A stretch of 64,000 nt of DNA from Streptomyces aidingensis. GTDB lineage: Bacteria > Actinomycetota > Actinomycetes > Streptomycetales > Streptomycetaceae. The stretch spans positions 1 through 64,000 of the forward strand of contig NZ_FOLM01000015.1 in NCBI RefSeq assembly GCF_900112355.1. The letters run 5' to 3'. A program made the position numbers and the translations under genes. Shown in pieces: positions 25,234-34,669 of the stretch (the stretch's first letter is position 1; each line of letters opens with the position of its first letter). The notes beneath the pieces are model-generated. The model saw nothing but the letters and a program-made list of their open reading frames with translations. It was not told the DNA's origin and searched no databases.

Positions 25234-26076
25234 TCACTGGCTGCCCCCGATCGCGGCCGTGAGAGCGACCGGCAGGTGATCGGAGGCCGCCCGGGTGTCG
25301 GGGGTGTCACAGGTGGTGTACGACAGCGGCCGGATGCGGCCGGTGGTGAGGATGTGGTCCAGTCGAAGGGGGACGGGCTCGTTGGCGTACCAGTAGCCCA
25401 CAGTCGCCGCTCGGGACCGGTCCACCCGCGTCTGCGGGTCGGTCCAGCCGGCGTTCAGCAGGACGCGCAGCGCCCGGCGGTCGGCCGGTCCGAAGGAGCC
25501 GTCGGCATGGACAAGCCGGTACCGGGCGTGCAGGTTGCGCGGCACGAGCGTCCAGTCGGGTTCCGGGTCCTGCTCAGCGAGGGTGTTGAGGTCGCCCATG
25601 AGCACGGCGCTGTCGGGCCGGCCCGGGAAGGAGCCGGCGTTGTCGGTCAGCCAGCGCGCTTCGCGCAGCCGGGTGTCTCCGTCGCTGTAGGCCAGGTGCG
25701 TGGCCAGCACCGCGAACTCCTGGCCCTCCACGGCGAGCCGGGCGCGGGCAAGCCCGTGGTGAAAAGCTCCCTTGCCGACATCCGGTCGGTAGCGTAGGAC
25801 CCGGACCGCCTCCGGCCGGAACAGCAGGGCAAGGTGATTGTGTCCGTCACCGATGCGGGAGGTGACGGGCGGCAGCGGGACCATGCCCAAGGAGTCCGCC
25901 AGCTCCCACAGCCGCCACCAGTCGCCCTCGTCCCAGTTGGTCAGCTCCTGAAGGGCGAGCACGTCGGCGCCGAGCTCGGCCGCGATGCCGATCTGGCTCT
26001 TGCGGCGGGTCTCGTCACCTCCGGCGTCGATGCCGCCGTTGCCCAGATTCCATGACACAAAGCGCACGATGGTCAC
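25234..26076 (-). CDS. Endonuclease/exonuclease/phosphatase (EEP) family protein
   Basis: A 280-aa protein with the EEP fold: VSWNLGNGGIDAGGDE, the metal-binding ADVLALQELTNW (Glu), AVLATHLAYSDGDTRLREAR (His), DSAVLMGDLNTLAEQDP (Asp and Asn) and the C-terminal ASDHLPVALTAAI (Asp-His pair). All catalytic motifs are present, so hydrolysis of a phosphodiester or phosphomonoester is likely; the substrate is unknown. GTG 26076 overlaps the stop of the DUF6415 gene. Such genes recur beside Streptomyces RiPP clusters, but a role in this pathway is unproven. Confidence 0.82.
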   Translation of the reverse strand: MTIVRFVSWNLGNGGIDAGGDETRRKSQIGIAAELGADVLALQELTNWDEGDWWRLWELADSLGMVPLPPVTSRIGDGHNHLALLFRPEAVRVLRYRPDVGKGAFHHGLARARLAVEGQEFAVLATHLAYSDGDTRLREARWLTDNAGSFPGRPDSAVLMGDLNTLAEQDPEPDWTLVPRNLHARYRLVHADGSFGPADRRALRVLLNAGWTDPQTRVDRSRAATVGYWYANEPVPLRLDHILTTGRIRPLSYTTCDTPDTRAASDHLPVALTAAIGGSQ

Positions 26077-26582
26077 GCTGCCCCTCCGTTCTCGCGGCTC
26101 TGACGCTGCTGTGGTGCGGCTTCCTCGACGGCGGTGGCTTCGACGAGGAGGTAGAGAATCGACTGGACGGCGGTGGCCAGCCCGCGCACGTGGGCCCGCG
26201 CCTGGCTGTGGGTGACCGGCAGCGGCCGTTCCCGGAGCCGCCGCGCCCGCCCGATGGCCCGCTGCTCCTCGTGCGACGCGGACCCGCCGGCCTTCTGCCG
26301 CAGCACGGGAACGAGCTGCACCAGGTGCTCGCGCAACCGGGCGTCGAGCTTCGCCAGCTCGGGGCCGCTCAGGTAGGAGTCGTCACCGAGGACGTCCTCC
26401 AGCGTCTGGTACACCTCGTCCAGCGAGATCACCGGCCCGCCCGGCTCCCACTCCCGCAGGGCGGCCAGCAGCCGTTCCAGCACCTCACGGCCGTGCGGCG
26501 GCTGCCACTTCCTCGCCGGGACGGCGCGGTCGGGAGCCCGCTGGACCAGCCGGGCACCGCCCGCCGAGGGCGTCGCCGCCAT
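26073..26582 (-). CDS. DUF6415-like protein
   Basis: A 169-aa helical protein (REVLERLLAALREWEPGG, LAKLDARLREHLVQLVPVL, ARAHVRGLATAVQSILYLLV) that matches the DUF6415 family annotated near Streptomyces natural-product genes. Biochemical function is unknown. ATG 26582 overlaps the stop of the ATPase gene (TAATG). A longer open frame upstream is inside that gene. Coupling to the HATPase and EEP genes suggests a shared transcript. Confidence 0.6.
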   Translation of the reverse strand: MAATPSAGGARLVQRAPDRAVPARKWQPPHGREVLERLLAALREWEPGGPVISLDEVYQTLEDVLGDDSYLSGPELAKLDARLREHLVQLVPVLRQKAGGSASHEEQRAIGRARRLRERPLPVTHSQARAHVRGLATAVQSILYLLVEATAVEEAAPQQRQSRENGGAA

Positions 26583-27136
26583 TACCGGCTCCCGCCAGGC
26601 GACACCGCCAGCCGGACAGCCGAACCAGAACCCAGCTCCGCCACGGAACCAGCGGCCGGCGGCCCCGTCCCCTCCCCGGCACAGCCGGCGCGGAACCACA
26701 CCACCTTTCCGCTCGGGCTGGGTGCGACACCGAACCCTTCCGCCAGAGCCTGGAGCAACGGCAAACCCCTGCCCGTCTCCGCGAAGGGGTCCGGAACCCG
26801 GACCGTCGGCAGCCGCGGATCAAAGTCCGCCACCGTGACGCAGACGCCGTCCACCGTGGCCTGCACCAGCAGCCGGGCCTCCTTCACGGCAGCGTGCCGG
26901 AGCACGTTCGCCAGCAGCTCCGTGATGCCGAGCAGCACCACCCCCTCCGCCTGCGCCATCCCCCAGCACCGCAGGTGCGCACGGGCGATGTCCCGGACGG
27001 GCCCCAGACATCGCTCCGTCACCGTCAGGGTCATCTCCCACTGACTGCCGAATGTGCGTGAACGGGCGGGCCTGGACCGGTCCGACGAGTCCTGCTCCAC
27101 CGACCGGTTGAGAAGTTCGGGCATCGGGAGTTCCAT
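26582..27136 (-). CDS. HATPase-domain (anti-sigma-like) regulatory protein
   Basis: A 184-aa protein with a GHKL ATPase fold. Its N-box is GITELLANVLRHA, its G1-like box is VADFDPRLPTVR and its G2 box is ETGRGLPLLQAL. Such small kinases usually bind anti-anti-sigma factors or sigma factors in Streptomyces. No sensor or membrane part is present. It is divergent from the XRE regulator at 27272, with a shared intergenic region of 135 bp. Confidence 0.78.
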   Translation of the reverse strand: MELPMPELLNRSVEQDSSDRSRPARSRTFGSQWEMTLTVTERCLGPVRDIARAHLRCWGMAQAEGVVLLGITELLANVLRHAAVKEARLLVQATVDGVCVTVADFDPRLPTVRVPDPFAETGRGLPLLQALAEGFGVAPSPSGKVVWFRAGCAGEGTGPPAAGSVAELGSGSAVRLAVSPGGSR

Positions 27137-27271
27137 TTCGTCAGCGAGGGGTTCACGGAGCGCGGTGTACTGGGTACGAAATGCTCAACCCCTATTTGGC
27201 CCTGAGGAATCGCCCGTGTGCAGTGCGTGATGCCAACTCCCCGGAAGTTGTCATCAGCACAAGGAGAGGAC

Positions 27272-28666
27272 ATGCCGCAGCCACCGAAACAGCTCGACGC
27301 CTCCGCCTCCCCAAGGGAGTGGTTCGGAGCGGAACTGCGCCACTGGCGCAAGAACGTCGCCGGCCTGTCCCTCCAGCAGCTCGCCGCGAAAGCGCACGTC
27401 AGCCGCGAGGTCATCCGCCGTATCGAGGTCGGCGACTACAACTGCCGCCTGGAAACCGCCATCGCCCTGGACCGCGCCCTGAACACCGGAGGCTTCCTGG
27501 AACGCGGCTGGGGCCACGCCTTCGGCGACAACAAAAGCCACCGCGATGACAACTTCCGCGCTGCCGCACCCTCTCCCGGCGCCGTCACACCCCTCCGTGG
27601 CCGCATGCTTGCAACACAAGCACCGACCGCACAGGGGAGTAACGAACCGGTGGACCGACGCTCATTCCTCGCCGTTCCCGGCCTCGCCGCGCTCGCGGCC
27701 ACCCCGGGCGCCAGCAGGCTGCTCTCGCCGGCCCAGCCCACCCAGCTCCCCGCAGAAATCCGGCCGCACGACATCCAGGAACTCATCGAGGCAGCGACAT
27801 TCCTCTCCCGCCTGGACCACCAGTACGGCGGCGACGGCATCGTCAAACAGACCGCCTCCACCGCGATGATGTGGGCCGAGGACCTGCTCCACATCAGCTG
27901 CCCGCCCGCTCTCCGTCAGGGGCTCTTCGCAGCCGTGGCTCACCTCGGCATCGTCGTCGGAGCCAGTAACTTCGACGCCCTCGCCCACCAGGACGCCCGG
28001 CAGACCTTCCGCTTCGCCGCCGCCTGCGCCGAGGAAGCCAAGGAATGGCACCTGCGCGCCAAGACCTACTCCCTCCTGGCCCGCCAGGCGATCTGGACCA
28101 ACGAACCGGACGACGGGCTCACCTTCGCCGAACTCGGCCTGGCCCGCGCCGACCGGCTCACCGCCACCGAGCGCGCCATGCTCCACGCCGCCCGGGCCCG
28201 TGCCTTCGCCAGGATGGGAGAGGTCCAGCAGACCCTCTCCGCGGTCGGCGAGGCCGACGACGCCTTCGCCCACGCCCGCCCAGACGAGGACCCGCCCTGG
28301 ATGGCCTACTACGACGAAGCCCAGCACAACGGCGACACCGCCCACGCCCTCTACGACCTCGCCCTCCACGGACACGACCCCACCCGCGCCGCCCGACGCC
28401 TCTCCGCCGCTGTCAAGGGACACGGTGACCGCTACGCCCGATCCCGCGTCCTCAGCCGCACCAAACTCGCCTCCCTCGTCATGGCCACAGGCGATCCCAA
28501 CCATGCCGCCGACATTGGCCACCAAGCCCTCTCCGAGGCCGGGCATCTCCACTCCCGCCGCGCCGCCGCCGACATCCGCGAACTCGGCCGCCTCGCCGGC
28601 AAGCACCCCACCAACGGAAACGCCACCTCCCTGCGCGAACGCGTCACCGCTACGGTTCCCGTATGA
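27272..28666 (+). CDS. XRE regulator with helical-repeat C-terminus
   Basis: A 464-aa protein. An N-terminal HTH reads GAELRHWRKNVAGLSLQQLA followed by KAHVSREVIRRIEVGDYN. Residues 125-160 hold an Ala/Pro-rich stretch that resembles a secretion signal (RRSFLAVPGLAALAATPG) but is internal, so export is unlikely. The rest is TPR-like (TYSLLARQAIWTNEPDDGLT, MGEVQQTLSAVGEADDAF). ATG 27272 follows AAGGAGAGG. Its stop overlaps the next start (ATGA). It probably controls this cluster in response to a small molecule or peptide; that is inferred from architecture. Confidence 0.75.
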   Translation: MPQPPKQLDASASPREWFGAELRHWRKNVAGLSLQQLAAKAHVSREVIRRIEVGDYNCRLETAIALDRALNTGGFLERGWGHAFGDNKSHRDDNFRAAAPSPGAVTPLRGRMLATQAPTAQGSNEPVDRRSFLAVPGLAALAATPGASRLLSPAQPTQLPAEIRPHDIQELIEAATFLSRLDHQYGGDGIVKQTASTAMMWAEDLLHISCPPALRQGLFAAVAHLGIVVGASNFDALAHQDARQTFRFAAACAEEAKEWHLRAKTYSLLARQAIWTNEPDDGLTFAELGLARADRLTATERAMLHAARARAFARMGEVQQTLSAVGEADDAFAHARPDEDPPWMAYYDEAQHNGDTAHALYDLALHGHDPTRAARRLSAAVKGHGDRYARSRVLSRTKLASLVMATGDPNHAADIGHQALSEAGHLHSRRAAADIRELGRLAGKHPTNGNATSLRERVTATVPV

Positions 28667-29553
28667 CCGGCCCGCACGACGAAACCCTGGCCATCCTCAC
28701 CACCGCATGCGCGGCCGTCGGCCTGGACCCCTCCGGCGCCGAGCCGATACGCCTGGCCGAGAACGCCGTCTGGCGCCTCCCCGGCGGCATCGTCGCCCGT
28801 ATCACCAAGGCCGGCCAGTACCAGCAGACCGAACGCGAACTACGCCTCGCCCGCTGGCTCTCCTCCCAAGGGCTCCCCGTCGTCCGCCCCCTCCCCGGCA
28901 TCGACACCCCCGTCACCGCTGCTGGCCGCCCCGTCTCCTTCTGGGAAGAGCTCCCACCCCACACCAACGGAACCATCCTTGACCTGGCCATCCTGATCCG
29001 GCAGCTCCACAGCCTCCCCCTCCCCGACTTCCCCGTCGGCCGCCTGGACCCCTTCGTCCGCATCCGCGACCGCATCGACGCCGCCGTCACCCTCTCCGAC
29101 ACCGACCGCGACTGGCTCCGCAACCGCCTCGCCGAGCTCCACTCCGCCTGGTCCTCCCTCCCCGACGGCCTCCCCGACTGCCTTGTCCACGGCGACGCCT
29201 GGACCGGCAACGTCGCCCGCCCCCTGGCCGGCGGCCCGGCCCGTCTCATGGACCTGGAACGCTGCTCGGTGGGCCGCCCCGAGTGGGACCTGACCTCCAC
29301 CGCCGCCAAACTCACCACCACAGCCGTCGTGTCCCCGCAGGAGTACAAGGAGTTCTGCACCCTCTACGGCCACGACGTCCTCGACTGGCCCGGCTACGAC
29401 ACCATGCGCGCCATCCGCGAACTCCGCATCACCACCTACGCCGCCCAACACGCCGCCACCAACCCCACCTGGCACCCCGAAGCCCAACACCGCCTCCACT
29501 GCCTCCAAGGCCGCAACGGCCCCCGCCCCTGGAAGTGGACAGGGATCACGTAG
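28663..29553 (+). CDS. APH-family (aminoglycoside phosphotransferase-like) kinase
   Basis: A 296-aa kinase-like protein. The catalytic loop is LVHGDAWTGNVARPL (Brenner motif with Asp and Asn) and the metal-binding Asp is in LMDLERCSVGRPEWDL. The ATP lobe includes ENAVWRLPGGIVARITK. It could inactivate an aminoglycoside or phosphorylate a small molecule; the substrate cannot be read from sequence. ATG 28663 overlaps the regulator stop, so the two are coupled. Confidence 0.82.
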   Translation: MTGPHDETLAILTTACAAVGLDPSGAEPIRLAENAVWRLPGGIVARITKAGQYQQTERELRLARWLSSQGLPVVRPLPGIDTPVTAAGRPVSFWEELPPHTNGTILDLAILIRQLHSLPLPDFPVGRLDPFVRIRDRIDAAVTLSDTDRDWLRNRLAELHSAWSSLPDGLPDCLVHGDAWTGNVARPLAGGPARLMDLERCSVGRPEWDLTSTAAKLTTTAVVSPQEYKEFCTLYGHDVLDWPGYDTMRAIRELRITTYAAQHAATNPTWHPEAQHRLHCLQGRNGPRPWKWTGIT

Positions 29554-29832
29554 TCGCTCATGCCAATGCCTGCACCGGCCGGCGCACCTTCTGTCCGGGA
29601 CTGCGGACCGGCTACGGAGCAGTCTGGATGATCTAGTAGCAGCGCTGCTAGACGTCGCCGAGGAGCCAAGATCATGCTCAATCAAGATTGAACGATAGTT
29701 CTATTACTTGCGAGTAGTTCCTTTCGCGTCGAGCGATGGTCACAGGATGGAAAAATCCCCTGCGAAGCTGCATCGCGGCACCTCATGATTGTCTCTGCCC
29801 CCCCAAGTCCGAGGTTCTAGTTGCAGAGAGTG

Positions 29833-32659
29833 GTGAGTGAGGCGTCTCGCTGGTATAAGTGTGACCTGCAGGTAGCTACACCTGCGTACGATTTTAAGCT
29901 CCCCCTGGCGCGAACTTCGATTTCTCTCGTAGGAGTGATCGGGAGGGCTTCGCTGATCAGTACATGCGAAAGTTGCGTGATCAAGGAATCGATGTGATCG
30001 CGCTAGCGGATCACAATACAGGCGACTGGCTTGACGATATGAAGGTCGCTGGTGAACGTCACGGTGTCATCGTTTTCCCTGGGGTTGAAGTAACAACTGG
30101 ATCTGGTTCAGATGGTGTTCATCTCCTGCTCATTGGAGAGTTGGATCGCAGCAAGCACGACATCGACCTTATGTTGGCGCAGACTTGTGGATTTAATGAA
30201 GATCATCCTCGTCTGAATCCGAAACTCGGCATCCTGCCCCGGCGCCACATACGGTCACGCAAATTCTCGACAATCTTCCAGAGGGTTGGCTTGCAGTTGC
30301 ACCGCACGCACTGAACGACAATGGAATTGCGTCGAAGAAGACAATCCAGGGAGACTTGCGATGGAAGGCTCTCCATCACGACCGACTTGGGGCTATCGAC
30401 GTTGGAGACGTGAACCCGTCCGATTCAGCATCCCCCTCTTGGGCAGGGCGCTTTCGAAGCCGCAGGTTGGATGATTTGCCGTGCATTCGAAGACTTCCGT
30501 TCATCGCAACATCAGATGCCTACTCACTCGACGAATTGGGCAGCAGGTATACGTGGATCAGAATGGATTCGCCTTCGAAGGAGGCTCTGCGTCAAGCTTT
30601 TCTTGACTACGAAGCTCGCATCATTCCTAGTTGGGATGTTCGGCTGCGTGGAAATTCGGATCCTAACGTTGTCGATCACGCCTGGGTTGAGAGGGTGCGC
30701 CTGGGGGGAGATCTCGGAAATTCAAGCGAGGCGCTAGAAGTACGGTTCGATCCTCGTTTGAATGTGATAATTGGTGGACGCGGGGCGGGAAAATCCACAA
30801 TTGTCGCAGCCTTGCGCCAGCTGTACGGTCGGCTTGATCTTCTACCTCCAGGAATACAGCGCGAGGCTCAGGTGTTTGTCGAAGGAGTTTTCCGTTCGGC
30901 AGATCTTTCAGCCTGTCATCGCATTGCGATCTCCCGTGAGACAGGCACTGCGCAGTGGAGTGCACAGAGCGGCTCGCAAATGCGTCACGGGAACGGTGCA
31001 CTCGCAACAACTTTCCCGATGAGTATCTTCAGTCAGAAGGAACTCTTTGAGCGCACTGCGCAAGATCATCAAGATAGATTTGCCGCGTCGCGACATCTGT
31101 TCACTCTCGTCGACAGCGCCCTAGAGGCCGAGAGTGGCTTCACCGGTACCTTCCAGCAGACACTTGAGGCCGCGCAGACTGCTTGCTTGACGAGCGTAGC
31201 TGAGCGACTGAATGCCGAAGTTCGCTTGTCACGTCGTCCCGGGATAGAGGCGAGGATCAGAGAACTTCAGCAACAAGTTTCAGCCTTCGGAGATGCGGAG
31301 AGTCAGAGCCGGCGCCGACAGAGCGAAGAAATTCTGCGCGAGCAGGCAAATCTCGCATCCTCTACGCGGCGTCTGACTGATACAGTCCACCAACTTGAGG
31401 AATCACTACTGCGTCACCTGGAAGCAGGTTCGGCTCCGCATTCGCCTGCCACGAGTGATGTGTCATCGTATTACGAGGAATTGAATAGGATTCGCGATGA
31501 GCTAGAGAGAGATCTCCGTCAGAGAATCGCTGATTCCCTTCAAGAAGTGGAGGCGGCGCGTAAGCGCCAGCAATCCGAAGATTGGGCAGTCAAGGTTGAG
31601 TCCGCAGAGCGTTCCATCATTTCCTTCCAGGAGTACATGAATGAGCTGGGTATTGACCCTACGACATACCTTTCTCTGACTGAATCATTGAACGGAAGTA
31701 TCGAGGAACTCAGGTCTCTTGACGAAATTTCGCGAGGACTTGATGACCTGCGCCAAGCGGAGGCTCGCGCCTGGAGTCGACTTCGGCAGATTTATGAGAA
31801 TAGATCCGGGCGAAGGAAGAAACTTCTCAATGAAGTCGAACAGCGTAGTGGTTCACTTCGGTTCAAGGTGAACCATTTCGGGAATTCTAGCGGCTGGGTT
31901 AGGGAGGTCCGTGAGCTCCTGGGAATCCGAGCTGATGGATTCGTGGAAGACATTCCCGCGCTTGCTGAATGGATTTGGGAGACCTCTCAAGAGGTCCAGT
32001 CGCAGCGGCTGAAGGTTTGGCGGGAATGTGTTCTTAGTGGCACCTTTGAGCCGATCAAGAAGGAGGTTGCGTGCAGGGTTAATTGGTGGTCCAAGCTTGT
32101 AAAACTTGATACCGGCCAACGCATTCGACTCGCGATGCTTTATCCGGATGACGTCGTTCATATGTATTTCCTCCGTGACGGGGGAAACGCGACGTGTGAC
32201 GGAGATTGGCAGTCGGTTACGACTAGCTCTCCAGGACAGCGAAGTGCGGCAATGCTGAGCTTCGTCCTTCACCATGGCGTCGAGCCACTGGTGCTTGATC
32301 AGCCGGAAGATGATCTAGACACAGCGTGGATCTCCCAGCTCATCGTCCCTGAGATTCGGAAGAGTCGCTGGGTGCGTCAAGTAATCGTAGTTACGCATAA
32401 CGCCAACATTCCGGTCAATGCAGACGCTGAGCGTGTCATCGTAGTCGAGAATGATGGAGATTCCATCCGGGTGAAATCAAGCAAGGCCGGTGGAGAATCT
32501 GAAGCAGGTGATCTCGTTCAGCACGCAGGGTCCATTGAGGTGACTCGCGTGCGCCGTGATATTCAAGACATTCTGGAAGGCGGGACGGAAGCCTTCATGG
32601 CTCGGGAACGCCGCTACAACAATGAACTCAGTGTGTACAGAGCTGCCCTGAGAGGGTGA
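29833..32659 (+). pseudogene. PHP-domain plus SMC-like ATPase (TrlF-like), two frameshifts
   Basis: From GTG 29833 the protein reads WYKCDLQVATPAYDFKL, shifts frame near 29903 to PPGANFDFSRRSDREGF and ALADHNTGDWLDDM, FPGVEVTTGSGSDGVHLLL, then shifts again near 30237 to DNLPEGWLAVAPHALNDNGI. The N-terminal half is a PHP-like metal-hydrolase domain. The second half is an ABC/SMC-like ATPase with Walker A VIIGGRGAGKSTIVAAL, long coiled coils (about 31140-31860), a signature-like TTSSPGQRSAAMLSFVLHHG and Walker B LVLDQPEDDLDTAWI. Both shifts lie in C runs (CTCCCCCTGG, CTGCCCCGG), so they may be sequencing errors. Sampled lines are about 52-57% GC, far below neighbours, a sign of foreign origin. 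Confidence 0.75.
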
Positions 32660-32771
32660 GAGGAGGCTCCCAGGCGGGGTGATTTTTGGGCGAGGCTGGA
32701 ACCAGGCACTCGTGTCCATGAGCATCCTGAAGAGCATCGCCTGGGGCGCGACACTGCAGGCGAGGGGGGTC

Positions 32772-32793
32772 TGCGTGAGCGATGCGTGAGCGG
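32772..32793 (+). repeat. 22-bp repeat, copy 2 (possible integrase arm site)
   Basis: Identical to 14282-14303. It lies 116 bp inside the right att site of element 2. Confidence 0.5.
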
Positions 32794-32908
32794 ACGGGGT
32801 GGCACCCGGCGGACTCGGCGGCATGGCCGGGAGGAGAGTCCGCCTCTGACCAGGGGGAACGGGATGCGGTGGCACCGCGCACCATCACCCGGGATGATCT
32901 TGATGGCC

Positions 32909-32951
32909 CTCGTAATGCGTAGGTCAAGGGTTCGATTCCCTTAGGCGGCTC
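32909..32951 (+). repeat. att site 3: 3' part of tRNA-Thr(CGT)
   Basis: The third copy of the 43-bp tRNA-Thr fragment, followed by CA as at site 2. It closes element 2 on the right. No tRNA 5' half precedes it. Confidence 0.9.
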
Positions 32952-32954
32952 CAC

Positions 32955-32989
32955 AAAGGCCAGGTCAGACCCCCTCTGACCTGGCCTTT
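32955..32989 (+). terminator. tRNA-type terminator after att site 3
   Basis: A perfect 15-bp stem, AAAGGCCAGGTCAGA with TCTGACCTGGCCTTT, then CCCC. It is the best preserved form of the hairpin also found after att site 2, and probably the terminator of the original tRNA-Thr gene. Confidence 0.75.
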
Positions 32990-33040
32990 CCCCTTCCCTC
33001 TGCTTGCGGGCCATCACCCCGGCCAAGCCGCCCCCGCTGT

Positions 33041-33250
33041 GTGAGCGATGCGCTGCGCGCCACCTTCCCGGCCCACGTCGATCGCATCCTCGCCGAGCCC
33101 GCCTGGCCTGCCCTGGCCGCCTCCCTCTCCCAGCCCCAGAGAGCCAGCCATGACCCAGCCGCCACCTCGCTACCGCAGCAGCCCAGCGCGAACTCGAGAC
33201 TGCCCACGCCCCGGCTCATGTCCTCATCTGGCGCATTGAGGGCAAGCTGG
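33041..33250 (+). pseudogene. Relaxase-like C-terminal remnant, copy 2
   Basis: A diverged copy of 15056-15250: ALRATFPAHVDRILAEPAWP then ALAASLSQPQRASHD, after which the frame is lost by an indel near 33165. It follows directly on GTGTGAGCGATGCG, so the integrase fragment present in copy 1 is absent here. Confidence 0.45.
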
Positions 33251-33402
33251 GGCGGACGCCAGCCAGAAGCGCAGGTCTACCCCTCGCGCCTTTGCAGACC
33301 AGAACCAGGCGCCATCGTCTGCATTGATCTTGCTACGCAGGGCACTGGCATTGCGAGCCGGTGCGCCATGCGCACCGCCGACCTTCTGTATTCCGGGCTG
33401 AT

Positions 33403-33599
33403 GCAGGTGACGGGGCTGGGTCAGTGTTCCGTCGAGCACAGGAGGATGCGTCCGTCACTGGTACCGATGAGCAACCGGCCCGGCTGGGTGATGGTGAGCG
33501 CGGTCGGTATCGCCGGCACCTCCCCGACGGTGAGGTACTGCCGCCAGGACACGCTGCCGTCGGCGAGTGCGAGCGCGACGATCTCGCCGTCGTCGTAGG
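33403..33599. repeat. Exact 197-bp repeat, copy 2
   Basis: Identical by eye to 15414-15610. See that entry. Confidence 0.85.
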
Positions 33600-34405
33600 A
33601 GATGGAGATGGAGATGGTGTCGGGGTCGGCGTCCAGCGCGGTGGCCTGCCTGTCGGTGCGGAAGACCCAGCGCGGTGCTCCGTCGGTCAGGGACCACCGC
33701 ACCACCAAGGAGCCACCTGGCTGAAGTTTTCGGCCGTCGTGGACCGTTCCGGATTGGACCAGCCTTCCGTCCGGGGCCTCCACTGCTGGTCCGCCGAAGT
33801 GCGTCTCGCCTGGTATCGAGGAGAAAGGGAAGAGGCACTGGGCGTCGGGACGAATTGGCTCCTGCGGGCGTCCCCTTCCGCTCGCGGGCAGAACAACGGT
33901 GGCAAGCCGCTGCTTTGCCGGAGCGGGGCGCCATGGTGTATCCCGACCCTCCGTCTCCTGGAAATAGATCCGGCGCCCGCGCCCGACCGGGAGGGAAACT
34001 GCGGACACCGTTCGTACCCCTGGGCATGAGGACGGGCCGGCCGTCCGCGGATCGCAGCAGCAGGAAGACGGGGCGGGAGGGGACGACACGGTCCAGTTCC
34101 GCATCGTCGGTGAGTGAGCGGCGGGCGACGATCCGTGGAGGCCGGTACCCGCCGGCATCACGGGAAGCTGTCACGCTGACCCAGGCCGACTGTTCATCGG
34201 CGGCGACCACGATCTCCCGTCCGCCGTCCTGGTCGGTGACCGCCCGTTCACGCTCGCCCGACGGCAGCCAGGATTCGAGCTGTACGCGGTCGAGAGCGGC
34301 CAGGCACCTGCCGTCCGACAGCTGCTCGACCGCGCGCACGTCATGTCGTGGTGTCCACTCCGGCGCCAGTTCCTCGACCAGTCGACGGGCGGCCCTGCTG
34401 CCGTC
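33421..34405 (-). pseudogene. Broken copy of the beta-propeller gene
   Basis: It corresponds to the last two thirds of the gene at 15432-16970. The N-terminal third is missing: homology begins at ARRLVEELAPEWTPRHDVR near 34400. Compared with copy 1 there is one extra A near 33996 (GGGAAACTG against GGGAACTG), which shifts the frame. A short in-frame expansion (GAGATGGAGATGGAGAT) near 33600-33616 gives SISIS. It lacks a start, so it is a decayed duplicate. Confidence 0.85.
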
Positions 34406-34669
34406 GCGGGAGCCCGAGGGGGAGTCCGTCGGTGGAGAAACAGCGCAACCAGGAGCCCGAATCTGCCCCCGCCTCGTCGTTCCTGCCCTCTCATTCCCTT
34501 GTAGGACCCCGCAGAGCAAGCCCGGTTCATTCCGCCACCGCCTTGGCCACCCGGCGTGAGGCTCAGCAGAAGTTGACAGATAGGTGACATTATATTCGTA
34601 TGGCCGGCGAAGTGGCGGCGGCGCCTTTAGCGTGGGCTTCATTGCAGCGTGACATCGAGAGGTGCAGCA
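34406..34669. other. Junction between duplicated debris and the defence block
   Basis: Homology to the beta-propeller gene stops near 34400. The rest (264 bp) holds no recognisable gene. TTGACA at about 34573 is followed by an AT-rich stretch (CATTATATTCG), which could be the promoter of the SEFIR gene, although the spacing to a good -10 is poor. Confidence 0.4.
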
